A DNA stretch of 64,000 nt from Saccharibacillus endophyticus (GTDB taxonomy: Bacteria; Bacillota; Bacilli; Paenibacillales; Paenibacillaceae). Position numbers and translations under genes: made by a program. Under the pieces are notes generated by a model. It was not told where the DNA came from. It did not search any database and saw only the letters and a program-made list of their open reading frames with translations. The DNA lies in NCBI RefSeq assembly GCF_013185185.1, contig NZ_JAAZWE010000003.1, positions 62,001 to 126,000 on the forward strand, given 5' to 3'. This document shows positions 25,560-34,215 of the stretch, piece by piece. How positions within the stretch are numbered: position 1 is the stretch's first letter; every line of letters starts with the position of its first letter.

Positions 25560-25853
25560 CCTAATTTGAAGGTCACATTGCTTAAAAGGCCACGTGACCT
25601 TTTCAATATTGCCGTAAGAGTGAGCTGCGTTGTCGAATCGGCAATGTAGAGGGTTCGCCGGGTGTAAGTTTGTTTGATTTTTCGCTTTTACGTTGAGTTG
25701 TATTTAACGTAAGTCTGAAAACTGGTCGATTTGGAGCTGCACGTTGCTGAAAAAGCAATCTAAATCAGGGGGCACGGGCCGTATACGTACGCAGTTGAAA
25801 AGATGTTCGAGCGCTGGGGAAAATTGGGTTGCGATTGCCGCTTATTATGCCCC

Positions 25854-26648
25854 TTAGCCCAATAAAGTCCGATCATCCGCCATCTTTTTGCCGCTGATGC
25901 GTTCGAATTCGGTCATCAGGCGTTCGACGGTCAGGTGCTGTTTGTCGGCTTCGCCGATGTCGAGGATGATGCGGCCTTTGTCCATCATGACGAGGCGGTT
26001 GCCCAGGCGGATGGCTTGTTCCATGTTGTGCGTGACCATCAACGTCGTCAGGTTCATGTCGCGGACGATCTCGTCGGTCAGCGACGTGATCAGTTCGGCG
26101 CGCGACGGATCGAGTGCGGCGGTATGTTCGTCGAGCAGCAGGATCTGAGGGCGGGTGAACGTCGCCATCAGCAGACTGAGAGCTTGGCGTTCGCCGCCGG
26201 ACAGCAGGCCGACTTTGGCGTTCAGGCGGTTTTCCAGGCCGATGCCGAGGCGGCTCAGTTCGGCTTGGAAGATTTTGCGCCGGGCGCTGCTGACGCCGAA
26301 CGAGAAGCCGCGGCGTTTGCCGCGCAGATAAGCCATCGCCAGATTTTCTTCGATGGTCATGCGCGGCGCGGTGCCGGCCATCGGGTCTTGGAACACGCGG
26401 CCGATCCAGCGGCTGCGGCGGTGTTCGGGCAGCGCGGTGACGGAACGGTCGCCGATGACGATATCGCCCGTATCGGGCTTCATCACGCCGGAGATCATGT
26501 TCATCAGCGTCGATTTGCCTGCGCCGTTGCTGCCGATCACGGTGACGAAGTCGCCGGGATTCAGCTGCAGCTCGATGCCGATCAACGCGATTTTTTCATC
26601 GATCGTGCCGGAGTTGAACAGTTTGGATACGTTCGATACATGCAGCAT
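25854..26648 (-). CDS. ABC transporter ATP-binding protein, TrpXYZ-like system
   Basis: An ATPase of 264 residues with Walker A GSNGAGKST, Q-loop VFQDPMAGTAP, signature LSGGERQ, Walker B LLLDEH and switch histidine VTHNME. It belongs with ABC systems whose binding protein is of the ABC_sub_bind (PF04392) family. Its start overlaps the permease stop by one base (TGATG), so the two are translated together. The substrate is unknown. Streptococcal relatives are predicted tryptophan importers, but nothing here proves that. Confidence 0.88.
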   Translation of the reverse strand: MLHVSNVSKLFNSGTIDEKIALIGIELQLNPGDFVTVIGSNGAGKSTLMNMISGVMKPDTGDIVIGDRSVTALPEHRRSRWIGRVFQDPMAGTAPRMTIEENLAMAYLRGKRRGFSFGVSSARRKIFQAELSRLGIGLENRLNAKVGLLSGGERQALSLLMATFTRPQILLLDEHTAALDPSRAELITSLTDEIVRDMNLTTLMVTHNMEQAIRLGNRLVMMDKGRIILDIGEADKQHLTVERLMTEFERISGKKMADDRTLLG

Positions 26649-27571
26649 CAGCGTTCGCCTCCCGGAGTGGTTTCGAGCGATTTGAGCAGCTCGGCCGAAC
26701 GTTTTTTGGCAGCTCCGCGCTGTTTAAGCGCACTGCGTACTGTCGGGAATACGAGCGCAATGATGACGATAACAGCGGTGATCAGTTTCAGGTCGGACGT
26801 CTCGAAGCCTTTGATTTGAAGGGCCAGCGAGATGACGATCCGGTAGACAATAGAGCCCAGCACGACGGCCAGCGTGGCGCGGAAGACGGTTTTGGCGCCG
26901 AACAGCGCTTCGCCGATGATGACGGAAGCCAAGCCGATCACGATCATGCCGATCCCGGACGTCGCGTCCGCGAACGACGATTGCTGCGCGATCAGTGCGC
27001 CGGACAGGGCGACGAGACCGTTCGACAGGCTGATGCCCAGAATCGTCGTGTTGTCCGTGTTTGCGCCGAAGCTGCGAATCATGCGTTTGTTATCGCCGGT
27101 CGCGCGCAGCGACAAGCCCAGATCCGTTTTCATGAAAGCATCCAGAGCGAACTTGAAGAGCAGCACGACCACGATCATGAACGGAATCGGCGGAAATACG
27201 CTGAGCACGGTGTTTTCGCCCATGATCGACACGTTCGGCATGCCGAGGATCCGCAGATTGATCGAATAGAGTGCGATCATCATCAGAATCCCGGATAAGA
27301 GACCGTTGATTTTTCCTTTCGTATGAAGCAGCCCCGTACAAGCGCCGGCGAGCATGCCTGCCAGGATCGCGGTCAGCGACGCGAGCCAAGGCGACGCGCC
27401 GTGCGAGATCATGACGGCTGCGGTGGCTGCGCCTGTAGTGAAGCTTCCGTCAACCGTGAGATCGGGAAAGTCGAGAATGCGGAAGGTGATGTAGACGCCA
27501 AGCGCCATCAGGGCGTACAGCAGACCCAGATAGACGGCGCCGGGCAGCGAGCCGACGAAATTTTCGAACAT
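26648..27571 (-). CDS. ABC transporter permease, TrpXYZ-like system
   Basis: A membrane protein of about 307 residues with eight or more hydrophobic segments, related to LivH/BPD_transp_2-type permeases. It starts LPGAVYLGLLYALMALGVYI and has ITFRILDFPDLTVDGSF. The start at 27571 is chosen because AGGAGG precedes it by nine bases; an in-frame extension up to 27775 is polar and lacks a site. The C-terminal tail is basic. It is separated from the binding-protein gene by 274 bases holding a terminator-like hairpin. Confidence 0.86.
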   Translation of the reverse strand: MFENFVGSLPGAVYLGLLYALMALGVYITFRILDFPDLTVDGSFTTGAATAAVMISHGASPWLASLTAILAGMLAGACTGLLHTKGKINGLLSGILMMIALYSINLRILGMPNVSIMGENTVLSVFPPIPFMIVVVLLFKFALDAFMKTDLGLSLRATGDNKRMIRSFGANTDNTTILGISLSNGLVALSGALIAQQSSFADATSGIGMIVIGLASVIIGEALFGAKTVFRATLAVVLGSIVYRIVISLALQIKGFETSDLKLITAVIVIIALVFPTVRSALKQRGAAKKRSAELLKSLETTPGGER

Positions 27572-27701
27572 AAGTGACGCCTCCTGTGTCAAAAGGGATC
27601 GCACATGGTCTCGACCGGATCTACGCTTCGCGCCCGATTGAATGTACAGGCATGAACGTGATCGTCGGGCGAGGCAACGTAACGGGTTAACGGATATTGA
27701 G

Positions 27702-27740
27702 GGAAAACAAAACGGGATGAAGCACACGCTCATCCCGTTT
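27702..27740 (-). terminator. Terminator/attenuator between binding protein and permease genes
   Basis: Read on the minus strand, the stem AAACGGGATGA/TCATCCCGTTT is followed by TTTGTTTT. It would let the binding protein be made in excess over the permease and ATPase. Confidence 0.75.
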
Positions 27741-27845
27741 CTTTTCGCTTCATGCGTGCTGCGTTCGTTGATCATGAAGCGTGCGCCGTGACATTGCTTT
27801 ACCGTCGGAACCTGATCGGTGCAGCAATGACGGCTGCGATGCGGT

Positions 27846-28883
27846 TTATTGAATGATATTGTTTTCCTGGTCCTGTACTTTGCCTTTCATCTCGTCGGTC
27901 ACTTCGATGCCTTGAGCTTCGGCGGCTTTGAGGTTCAGGATCAAGTCCAGTTTTTCTTGCATGGCGACAGGGAGGTCGGCCGGTTTTTTGCCGTCTTTCA
28001 AAATTTGAACCGCCATTTCGCCTGCTTGGTAGCCGTGATCATAGTACTTGAAGCCGACGGTTGCGAATGCGCCTTTTTCTACCGTGTCGCGATCGCTGGA
28101 GAAGAACGGAAGCTTGTTGTCGTTCGCGATCTTGATGATCGTATCGACAGCGCTGACCACCGTATTGTCTAGCGTGATATAGAGGGCGTCCACTTTGCCT
28201 ACGAGCGACTGGGCCGCCTGTTGGACTTCGGACGTGTTGGTCACGGCTGCTTTGACTAGCGTGATGCCGTGCGCGCCCAATTCTTCCTCTGCACGATCCG
28301 CCATGACGACGGCATTCGGTTCGCCTTCATTCAAAACGAGTCCCACCGTTTTTACGTTCGGCAGTTCTTCGGCGATGAAATCGGCCAACTGCTTGATCGC
28401 TTCAGGGTTGGTATCGGATGCACCCGTCACATTGGCGCCCGGCTGCTCCATGCTGGCTACGATCTTGGCGCTGACGGGGTCGGTTACGGCCGCGAACACG
28501 ACCGGAGTTTCTTTGACCTGCGCGGCGACGGCTTGAGCGGAAGGCGTCGCAATAGCGAAGACGAGATCGTTATTGGCACCTGCCAACTTTTGCGCGATCG
28601 ACAGGTTGTTCGTCGAATCGCCTTGGGCATTATTGTAATCCAGCGTCAGATTTTCGCCTTCGACGATGCCGGCATCTTTAAGCGCCGCGACAAAGCCTTC
28701 GCGAGTCGCGTCGAGCGACGGATGTTCCACGATCTGCGAGATCGCGATTTTGTACGTTTTGGCATCGGAATTACTTGCGCTGTCGCCGCCGTCAGTCCCT
28801 GTAGACGAGCTGTTTTGGCTGCAGCCGGCCAGAGCGGCGAGCGATAGTGTCAGAACAAGCGGAAGCCATTTCTTTTTCAACAT
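27846..28883 (-). CDS. ABC transporter substrate-binding lipoprotein (PF04392, TrpX-like)
   Basis: A lipoprotein of 345 residues with signal peptide ending LAGC (Cys21), then a Ser/Thr/Asp linker. The mature part begins YKIAISQIVEHPSLDATREGF and has VFAIATPSAQAVAAQ and the GYQAGEMAVQILKDGKKP block. These are typical of the ABC_sub_bind family, which has a periplasmic-binding type I fold. It is first in the minus-strand operon and has a good promoter. Substrates of this family include aromatic amino acids and others, so the ligand is left open. Confidence 0.9.
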   Translation of the reverse strand: MLKKKWLPLVLTLSLAALAGCSQNSSSTGTDGGDSASNSDAKTYKIAISQIVEHPSLDATREGFVAALKDAGIVEGENLTLDYNNAQGDSTNNLSIAQKLAGANNDLVFAIATPSAQAVAAQVKETPVVFAAVTDPVSAKIVASMEQPGANVTGASDTNPEAIKQLADFIAEELPNVKTVGLVLNEGEPNAVVMADRAEEELGAHGITLVKAAVTNTSEVQQAAQSLVGKVDALYITLDNTVVSAVDTIIKIANDNKLPFFSSDRDTVEKGAFATVGFKYYDHGYQAGEMAVQILKDGKKPADLPVAMQEKLDLILNLKAAEAQGIEVTDEMKGKVQDQENNIIQ

Positions 28884-29010
28884 ATGTTAGAACCCCTCTC
28901 TCTGAATGATGCAAGTATGCCGCACGCGACGGAAACTGAAATGTCGGCGCGCGAGCGATACGAAACATAGTGCCGAGTCTGGATCATTTAATAAGAAACC
29001 GCGAAACCGC

Positions 29011-29039
29011 ATTGTAGCTTTCGTGCGAGAAAGTGACAA
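29011..29039 (-). promoter_or_regulatory. Promoter of the TrpX-like ABC operon
   Basis: On the minus strand TTGTCA, a 17-base spacer and TACAAT, leaving a leader of about 120 bases before the lipoprotein start. No T-box or other known riboswitch was recognised in that leader. Confidence 0.65.
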
Positions 29040-29135
29040 AGCATGTAAGGACAAAAAACAAGCTGGCGAATGTTTTCCCCTATCTTACGTTGAGTTTTTA
29101 CCGGCAGTCAATCCACAATCGCATCTTTTCTCAAA

Positions 29136-29185
29136 TAAAAAAAGTTCGTTCCCGAAATCGACTTCGATTTCAACGGAACGAACCT
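29136..29185 (-). terminator. Intrinsic terminator of the small membrane protein/traX unit
   Basis: On the minus strand GGTTCGTTCC and GGGAACGAAC pair, enclosing an inner GAAATCG/CGATTTC stem, followed by seven T. Confidence 0.85.
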
Positions 29186-29202
29186 CTTTTCGGCCATGCC
29201 GG

Positions 29203-29523
29203 TCAAATGCGACGCAAGCCGCCCGACATTCCTGCTCCATAACGGTCGACCATGCTGACAAGCAGCAGGACGGCCGCTACCCAATGACCGAACATGCCTA
29301 CAACCGGGACGGATACGAGCAAACAAGTGACGATCCCTGCTGCCGATCCGTAAAACGATTGCCGGTGCTGCAACGACAACAAGAGGGTGACAGCGTGCAA
29401 AGCGAACATGACCACGGAAATGCCCCAACCGCTTCCCATGACTACCATACCGCCCAACAGTGGAAGACCGAGCATAAGCTCGAACAGGCCGCTGATTCCT
29501 TTGAACGTGCGTGCGAGCACCAT
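29203..29523 (-). CDS. Small hypothetical membrane protein
   Basis: A 106-residue protein with three to four hydrophobic segments (LFELMLGLPLLGGMVVMG, ISVVMFALHAVTLLLSL, GIVTCLLVSVPVVGMFG, VAAVLLLVSMVDR). ATG 29523 is chosen because GGGGAG lies six bases upstream. The family was not recognised. It is downstream of and on the same strand as the TraX-like gene, with a terminator right after it. Confidence 0.65.
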   Translation of the reverse strand: MVLARTFKGISGLFELMLGLPLLGGMVVMGSGWGISVVMFALHAVTLLLSLQHRQSFYGSAAGIVTCLLVSVPVVGMFGHWVAAVLLLVSMVDRYGAGMSGGLRRI

Positions 29524-29620
29524 ATGATACTCCCCCAGATTCCTTATGTGTTTAAAAGACAAGACATGGTATACTACCCAGCTGCAGAGGAAGTGAATCA
29601 TGAAGGCTTCATATCGGACC

Positions 29621-30310
29621 TTATCCGTACGTTAACCGCGATAAAAACTCATCCCATGTGAGGCCTTTCATCTGCCAGGAAACCAGCGCGATCAAGGCGA
29701 GGTGAGCCGGATAGAAGAATCGCCACAACCATCGCGGCAGGCGGACTTCCGTTTTCGCGTTCGGCACGGTTGCTTGAATGCCGGCGATGAAGAGCGTCGT
29801 CACGATGCTGAAAAATTGGATTTCTCCGCGGAAAAAGAACACGTAAAACAGATTCAAAGCCAAATGACCTCCGACCATTGCCCAGGCATTCGTCATGTAA
29901 CGGTAAATCAACACCAGCAGAACCCCGTAGATCGCGTAATCGAAGCCCAACGCTTCCATCGGCCAATAAGCGAGGAGCAGCAGAAGCAGGGCAACCGTCC
30001 ACCGCAGCCAAGTCCGGCCTTTGAAATAATCGATAGCCATGACGATCAACAGCGAGACGAACAATGTGCCGATAACATTGACGCCGGTCGTGGTAAAGGC
30101 AAACGAAAACGGAATCTGCGACAGAAGCGCAAGGCCGAACAATCTTGAAGCATAGCGTTTTTTGCTGCGCGTCCGGTGATATCCGACCACCAACAGGTAG
30201 CAGTAGATCGGGAAAGCGATCCGTCCGATAATACGCATCCAAAGCTGATCCTGGAAAAAAACGGCTCCCAAATGATCGATCAGCATCGTAATCATGGCAA
30301 TCAACTGCAT
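29621..30310 (-). CDS. TraX-family membrane protein
   Basis: A polytopic membrane protein of 229 residues. It starts AMITMLIDHLGAVFF, then RIIGRIAFPIYCYLLVVGYHRT, the signature of the TraX family. The F-plasmid member N-acetylates pilin, but chromosomal Firmicute members have no known role. About eight membrane helices are visible. It is encoded with two small membrane proteins on the same strand. No conjugation genes are near, so a conjugation role is unlikely. Confidence 0.85.
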   Translation of the reverse strand: MQLIAMITMLIDHLGAVFFQDQLWMRIIGRIAFPIYCYLLVVGYHRTRSKKRYASRLFGLALLSQIPFSFAFTTTGVNVIGTLFVSLLIVMAIDYFKGRTWLRWTVALLLLLLAYWPMEALGFDYAIYGVLLVLIYRYMTNAWAMVGGHLALNLFYVFFFRGEIQFFSIVTTLFIAGIQATVPNAKTEVRLPRWLWRFFYPAHLALIALVSWQMKGLTWDEFLSRLTYG

Positions 30311-30334
30311 GTCGCCTTCACGCTCCTTGGTCCG

Positions 30335-30535
30335 CTATAAGAATTTGTCCTGAACGCTCCACCAAGTCAACGTCAAGCAGACGATAAGGAAGACGGTGAA
30401 CGCAATAACGGGGCCGAAGCGCTTTTCTTTCCAAAATTTAATGCCGAGCATCACCATAAACGCGGCGATCATCAAAAGGATGACGACTTCCGCGATCGAG
30501 ATGACCCAGTATAAACCGCTCGCGAATTTTTCCAC
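30335..30535 (-). CDS. Small hypothetical membrane protein
   Basis: 66 residues with two membrane helices (VISIAEVVILLMIAAFMVML and FGPVIAFTVFLIVCLTLTWW) joined by a basic loop. Start GTG at 30535 has a strong AAGGAGGAA site. It is 24 bases before the TraX-like gene on the same strand, so it likely leads that operon. Family not recognised. Confidence 0.65.
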   Translation of the reverse strand: MEKFASGLYWVISIAEVVILLMIAAFMVMLGIKFWKEKRFGPVIAFTVFLIVCLTLTWWSVQDKFL

Positions 30536-30713
30536 GGGGGTTCCTCCTTGTCAATAAATAGAAACAGATGCCGATGCGCAAAAAAGCGCATCAAGTACCA
30601 AGACCGCGCACACTTCGTATCGAATGCGGTCGAAATACGAGTAAGAAATGAGATTTGTCACGTTTCGCTCTCATCATACCATGTTGAATACGTATCCGTA
30701 CAAGCGATAACGC

Positions 30714-30916
30714 TGTGTATAAAGTTATCCCCAAATCCACAGCGTCATAACAGGCTTACAAGCTTGTTATACCCACATTATACACAAGTTGCACACAGAA
30801 AACGGGGGATAAGATAGGGTTTTCAACCCGGCAAAAAGCCCGTTATACCGGGCGCTGACGCGTCGGAGTGCATAACGGGCTTATATACGGGCAGTTTATG
30901 TCGATTCTGTGGATAA
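30714..30916. other. Cluster of DnaA-box-like sequences
   Basis: Three exact matches to TTATNCACA occur: TGTGTATAA (30714-30722, minus), TTATACACA (30778-30786, plus) and TGTGGATAA (30908-30916, minus, the perfect TTATCCACA). Two one-mismatch sites are TTATCCCCA (30725) and TTATACCCA (30767). All lie in the 392-base gap between the small membrane gene and yumC. Such clusters away from oriC bind DnaA in B. subtilis. Confidence 0.5.
30833..30882 (-). terminator. Intrinsic terminator of yumC
   Basis: On the minus strand AAGCCCGTTAT pairs with ATAACGGGCTT, followed by TTTGCC. It lies inside the DnaA-box cluster region. Confidence 0.75.
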
Positions 30917-30927
30917 TTTCGGAAATC

Positions 30928-31929
30928 TTAACGCTTCATGTTGCTGCTATGGCCCGGCGACAATTTCGCTTCCGGATCAAAGTAGACTTTGGCGTTATTC
31001 ACGGCCGTCGGCGCTTCGCCGAATCCGACCGCGATCAGCTTCAGCTTGCCCGGGTAAGTCGTGACGTCCCCGGCGGCGAAGATGCCCGGAATGTTCGTTT
31101 CCATGCGGGTATCGACGACGATCGAATTGCTTTGGATCTCGATACCCCATTCGGAGATGGGGCCGAGCGAAGAGACAAATCCGAAGTTGACGATTACGTC
31201 GTCCACTTCGATTTCCTGCGTTTCGCCGGTTTTTACATGGGAAAGGACGACGCGCTCGATGCGTTCTTCGCCCACCAGCTCCGTGATTTCCGTCGGCGTC
31301 ACGACATTCACTTTGGACGCCATCAGGTTCTCGACGCTGTGTTCGTGGGCGCGGAACTTGTCGCGACGGTGGATCAGCGTGACTTCCTCGGCGATCGGCT
31401 CCAACATAAGCGCCCAGTCGACCGCGGAGTCGCCGCCGCCGCTCAGCAGGACTTTGCGGCCCGCGAATTTGCTCAGGTCGCTGATGAAATAATGCAAGTT
31501 GACGCCTTCGAAGCGTTCGGCGCCTTCAAGCGTCAGGCGGCGCGGTTCAAATGCTCCTACGCCCGCCGTGATGATCACGGACTTGGCGTAGTGTACGCCT
31601 TTGTCGGTCGTGACTTTGAAGCGTCGTTCGTCTTCTTTGTCGACCGCGATTACTTTTTCTTCGAGACAGATTTCTTGCTCGAAATGATTCATTTGCTCAA
31701 CAAGCTGGTTAACCAATTCCTGTGCGGTTATTTTCGGGAAACCGGCTACGTCGTAGATGTATTTTTCGGGATAAAGGGCAGCCAACTGTCCGCCAAGCTG
31801 AGGCATGCTCTCGATCAGCTTTACGGATGCTTGACGCATTCCCCCGTAAAAAGCAGCAAATAGTCCGGCCGGACCGCCGCCGATGATTAGTATATCAGCG
31901 ATATTTTCGCCGTTGTGGATCTCTGTCAC
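30928..31929 (-). CDS. yumC: Ferredoxin-NADP+ reductase, thioredoxin-reductase type
   Basis: A homodimeric flavoprotein of about 333 residues that moves electrons between NADPH and ferredoxin or flavodoxin. FAD motif [25 protein letters not shown] motif [15 protein letters not shown]-terminal FAD motif [29 protein letters not shown]. It lacks the CxxC redox pair of thioredoxin reductase, as expected for the YumC group. GTG 31929 is chosen because GGAGGT lies nine bases upstream; the in-frame ATG at 31962 has no site. It is divergent from ndh. Confidence 0.92.
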   Translation of the reverse strand: MTEIHNGENIADILIIGGGPAGLFAAFYGGMRQASVKLIESMPQLGGQLAALYPEKYIYDVAGFPKITAQELVNQLVEQMNHFEQEICLEEKVIAVDKEDERRFKVTTDKGVHYAKSVIITAGVGAFEPRRLTLEGAERFEGVNLHYFISDLSKFAGRKVLLSGGGDSAVDWALMLEPIAEEVTLIHRRDKFRAHEHSVENLMASKVNVVTPTEITELVGEERIERVVLSHVKTGETQEIEVDDVIVNFGFVSSLGPISEWGIEIQSNSIVVDTRMETNIPGIFAAGDVTTYPGKLKLIAVGFGEAPTAVNNAKVYFDPEAKLSPGHSSNMKR

Positions 31930-32196
31930 TTGATAAGCACCTCCGAAGGTATCAATCATCATGAATCTATCTCAATGATTTTGTTTCTCAATTCCCATCT
32001 ATTATAAACTCGTTTTTTACCGGATTGCAAAGCGAATTCCCGGCTTTTTTCTTTGTCCGGACACTTGAGGCTGGCGGTTTTGGCTTACGCACCGTGCAAG
32101 TTCCGTGTCAATGCGTGCAAAAGGCACGGTATTTCCGGCTCTCTGACAACTATGAATATTTTTTGTCTGTTCTGCGTCCAAATTTCAAATTTTGTT

Positions 32197-32225
32197 TTGT
32201 AATATGCGCGGGAAAAGCGTACAAT
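32197..32225 (+). promoter_or_regulatory. Promoter of ndh
   Basis: TTGTAA (32197-32202), a 17-base spacer, TACAAT (32220-32225). The leader to the ndh start is about 145 bases. The rest of 31930-32196 shows no clear feature. Confidence 0.7.
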
Positions 32226-32294
32226 GTATGTGATAAAAGTCGCAGTCAAGATGCGGACGGGATAAGCAACCAATAGGGAGAGTTCTCTCCGTTT

Positions 32295-32312
32295 TTGTGT
32301 AAGATTTCACAT
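32295..32312 (+). promoter_or_regulatory. Candidate Rex operator in the ndh leader
   Basis: TTGTGTAAGATTTCACAT resembles the Rex box TTGTGAAATATTTCACAA, with both conserved half-sites largely intact. It lies downstream of the promoter, where repressor would block elongation. In B. subtilis Rex controls ndh according to NADH/NAD+. Confidence 0.5.
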
Positions 32313-32378
32313 GAGGCTCAAACCTTTTAGAGGTTATCCCATAAATGACTATCGAATCGAAAAGGGGTAAGGAAAACA

Positions 32379-33569
32379 ATGAACAGCATTCCCAAAATCG
32401 TAATTCTGGGCGCCGGATACGCCGGTATCCTCACAGCTCAAAACCTGCAAAAGAAGCTCAAAAACAACGAAGCCGACGTTACGTTGGTTAACCGTCACGA
32501 CTATCACTACTTCACGACGGAACTGCATATGCCGGCAGCCGGCACGCAGCCGGACACGAAGACTTACGAGAAAATCTCGAACCTGATCGACGAATTCAAG
32601 ATCGATCTGGTGAAGTCGAACGTAACGGCAATCAAGCCGGAAGAGCGTCAAGTCGTGCTGGAAGACGGCACGCTGTCGTACGACTACCTGGTTATCGCCC
32701 TGGGCGGCGACCCGGAAACATTCGGCATCCCGGGCATGAAAGAACATGCCTTCTCGATCCGCAGCATCAACTCCGTGCGCGCGATCCGCGAGCACATCGA
32801 GACTCAATTCAAAGAATTCAAAAAAGACGGCGACGAAACCCGTCTGAACTTCGTGGTCGGCGGCGCCGGCTTCACGGGTATCGAATTCGTAGGCGAATTG
32901 GCGAACCGTTTGCCTGAACTGGCGAAACAATACGGCGTGGATCCTTCGAAGGTAGGTCTGTTCAACGTCGAAGCGGCTCCTTCCGCTCTGCCAGGTTTCG
33001 ATCCTGAGCTGGTTACTTACGCAATGGATACGTTGACGAAAAAAGGCGTAACATTCCGTATCGGCGTACCGGTTAAAGCTTGCGACGAAAACGGCGTAAC
33101 CGTAGGCGAAGGCGAGCGTATCGAAGCGAAAACAGTGGTATGGACCGGCGGTATCCGCGGTAACCACCTGATCGAAGACGCCGGATTCGAAGCCATGCGC
33201 GGACGCGTCAAAGTCGACGAGTTCCTCAAAGCTCCGGGTCACGAAAATGTCTTCATCATCGGCGACGGTTCGCTTATGATCGGACCTGAAGGCCGTCCGT
33301 ACCCTCCGACTGCGCAAATCGCCATGCAACAAGGCGAGCGCGTTGCGAAAAACCTGATCGCGACCATTCGCGGTCAACAAACCGAGAAATTCGCATTCAG
33401 CAACAAAGGTACTGTCGCTTCCCTGGGTAAAGGCGAAGCCGTAGCCGTTGTCGCGGGCAAGAAAATTAAAGGCTGGCCGGCAGCTCAACTGAAAAAAGTG
33501 GTTGATGCTCGTTACCTGTTCATCATCGGCGGCATGGGTCTCGTGCTGAAAAAAGGCCGTTTCCTGTAA
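32379..33569 (+). CDS. ndh: Type II NADH dehydrogenase (NADH:menaquinone oxidoreductase)
   Basis: A single-subunit, non-proton-pumping NADH dehydrogenase of 396 residues bound to the inner membrane face. FAD motif KIVILGAGYAGILTAQNL; NADH motif FVVGGAGFTGIEFVGEL; C-terminal FAD and quinone region VFIIGDGSLMIG then PYPPTAQIAMQQGERVAKNL, a hallmark of NDH-2. Start follows AAAGGGG. Codon use is visibly more uniform than in neighbours, suggesting high expression. It feeds electrons to menaquinone. Ndh and YumB are close relatives and the label follows function rather than orthology. Confidence 0.93.
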   Translation: MNSIPKIVILGAGYAGILTAQNLQKKLKNNEADVTLVNRHDYHYFTTELHMPAAGTQPDTKTYEKISNLIDEFKIDLVKSNVTAIKPEERQVVLEDGTLSYDYLVIALGGDPETFGIPGMKEHAFSIRSINSVRAIREHIETQFKEFKKDGDETRLNFVVGGAGFTGIEFVGELANRLPELAKQYGVDPSKVGLFNVEAAPSALPGFDPELVTYAMDTLTKKGVTFRIGVPVKACDENGVTVGEGERIEAKTVVWTGGIRGNHLIEDAGFEAMRGRVKVDEFLKAPGHENVFIIGDGSLMIGPEGRPYPPTAQIAMQQGERVAKNLIATIRGQQTEKFAFSNKGTVASLGKGEAVAVVAGKKIKGWPAAQLKKVVDARYLFIIGGMGLVLKKGRFL

Positions 33570-33637
33570 GCACACGTTGTTATGAGAAAGATTTCGCGTC
33601 GGGCAACCGACTGAAATATTTCGATAAAGCTTGATAT

Positions 33638-33688
33638 AAAAGGCTGTCTTCGCCCCGTGCAAACGGGATGCGCGGACAGCCTTTTTTT
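33638..33688 (+). terminator. Intrinsic terminator of ndh
   Basis: AAAGGCTGTC and GGACAGCCTTT pair, with inner CCCGT/ACGGG, followed by seven T. Confidence 0.88.
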
Positions 33689-33722
33689 GTATCGTCGCGA
33701 TCTGAACGTCGTGTTTTGCTCC

Positions 33723-33944
33723 ATGCTTGGACGAATCTTGGAAAATGCCCGTTATGCTGAGCAGCTATTTTCGAAAATGCGGGTATGAAGTGCTTCTGGC
33801 AGCGAAAAAGAAGCCGACACCCACTTCGGCTTGGGCTTATACCTCTGCCGACTGCTGTGCGAAAAACACGGCGGAGCCTTGAGCGTGGGCAATGCGCAGT
33901 CCGGTGGAGCCGAAGTAACAGCCAGATTCGGAAGTTATACGTAA
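33723..33944 (+). pseudogene. Remnant of a sensor histidine kinase C-terminus
   Basis: In one frame (ending TAA 33942-33944) the translation from 33822 reads HFGLGLYLCRLLCEKHGG then ALSVGNAQSGGAEVTARFGS. This is the G2-box end of a histidine-kinase ATPase domain. Upstream in the same frame, after a TGA at 33786, is RILENARYAEQLF, which resembles the N-box helix. The G1 region between them is missing. Nothing gives a start site. It is a decayed fragment left by deletion, not an expressed gene. Confidence 0.7.
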
Positions 33945-34154
33945 TTAGTTTTTATATAAGGCAGGTCAACGTCGAATAGTACCTGACTCTCGTGAAAGTT
34001 GACGATTCGCACACATTTCGGCTAAACGCCATTCCCGATTCGACAGCCGTCAGCAAGGGCGCATCGAATCCCGCGCACAGCGCCCCCGAGCGATTGCGCA
34101 GCCATCGCTCGCTCTATATACCCTTCCCGCCCCGGCAGCAGGCGGGAAAAAGCG

Positions 34155-34187
34155 AAGCGCCCCGGACGATTACAGTCCGGGGCGCTT
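34155..34187 (-). terminator. Intrinsic terminator in the hemQ direction
   Basis: A perfect 13-bp stem AAGCGCCCCGGAC/GTCCGGGGCGCTT; on the minus strand it is followed by CGCTTTTT. It lies beyond family P copy 5, read from hemQ. Confidence 0.7.
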
Positions 34188-34215
34188 CGGCTCTATCTTT
34201 AAGTATGCGTACGTG

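Noticed and set aside
25279..25649. Open frames of 84-96 codons in the gap after hprK
   Set aside because: They run through the family G repeat, have no ribosome site, and their translations are repeat-like with no domain resemblance.
29621..30310. Conjugation or plasmid-derived region, suggested by the TraX homology
   Set aside because: No relaxase, coupling protein, pilin or integration genes are nearby, and chromosomal TraX-family proteins are common in Firmicutes.
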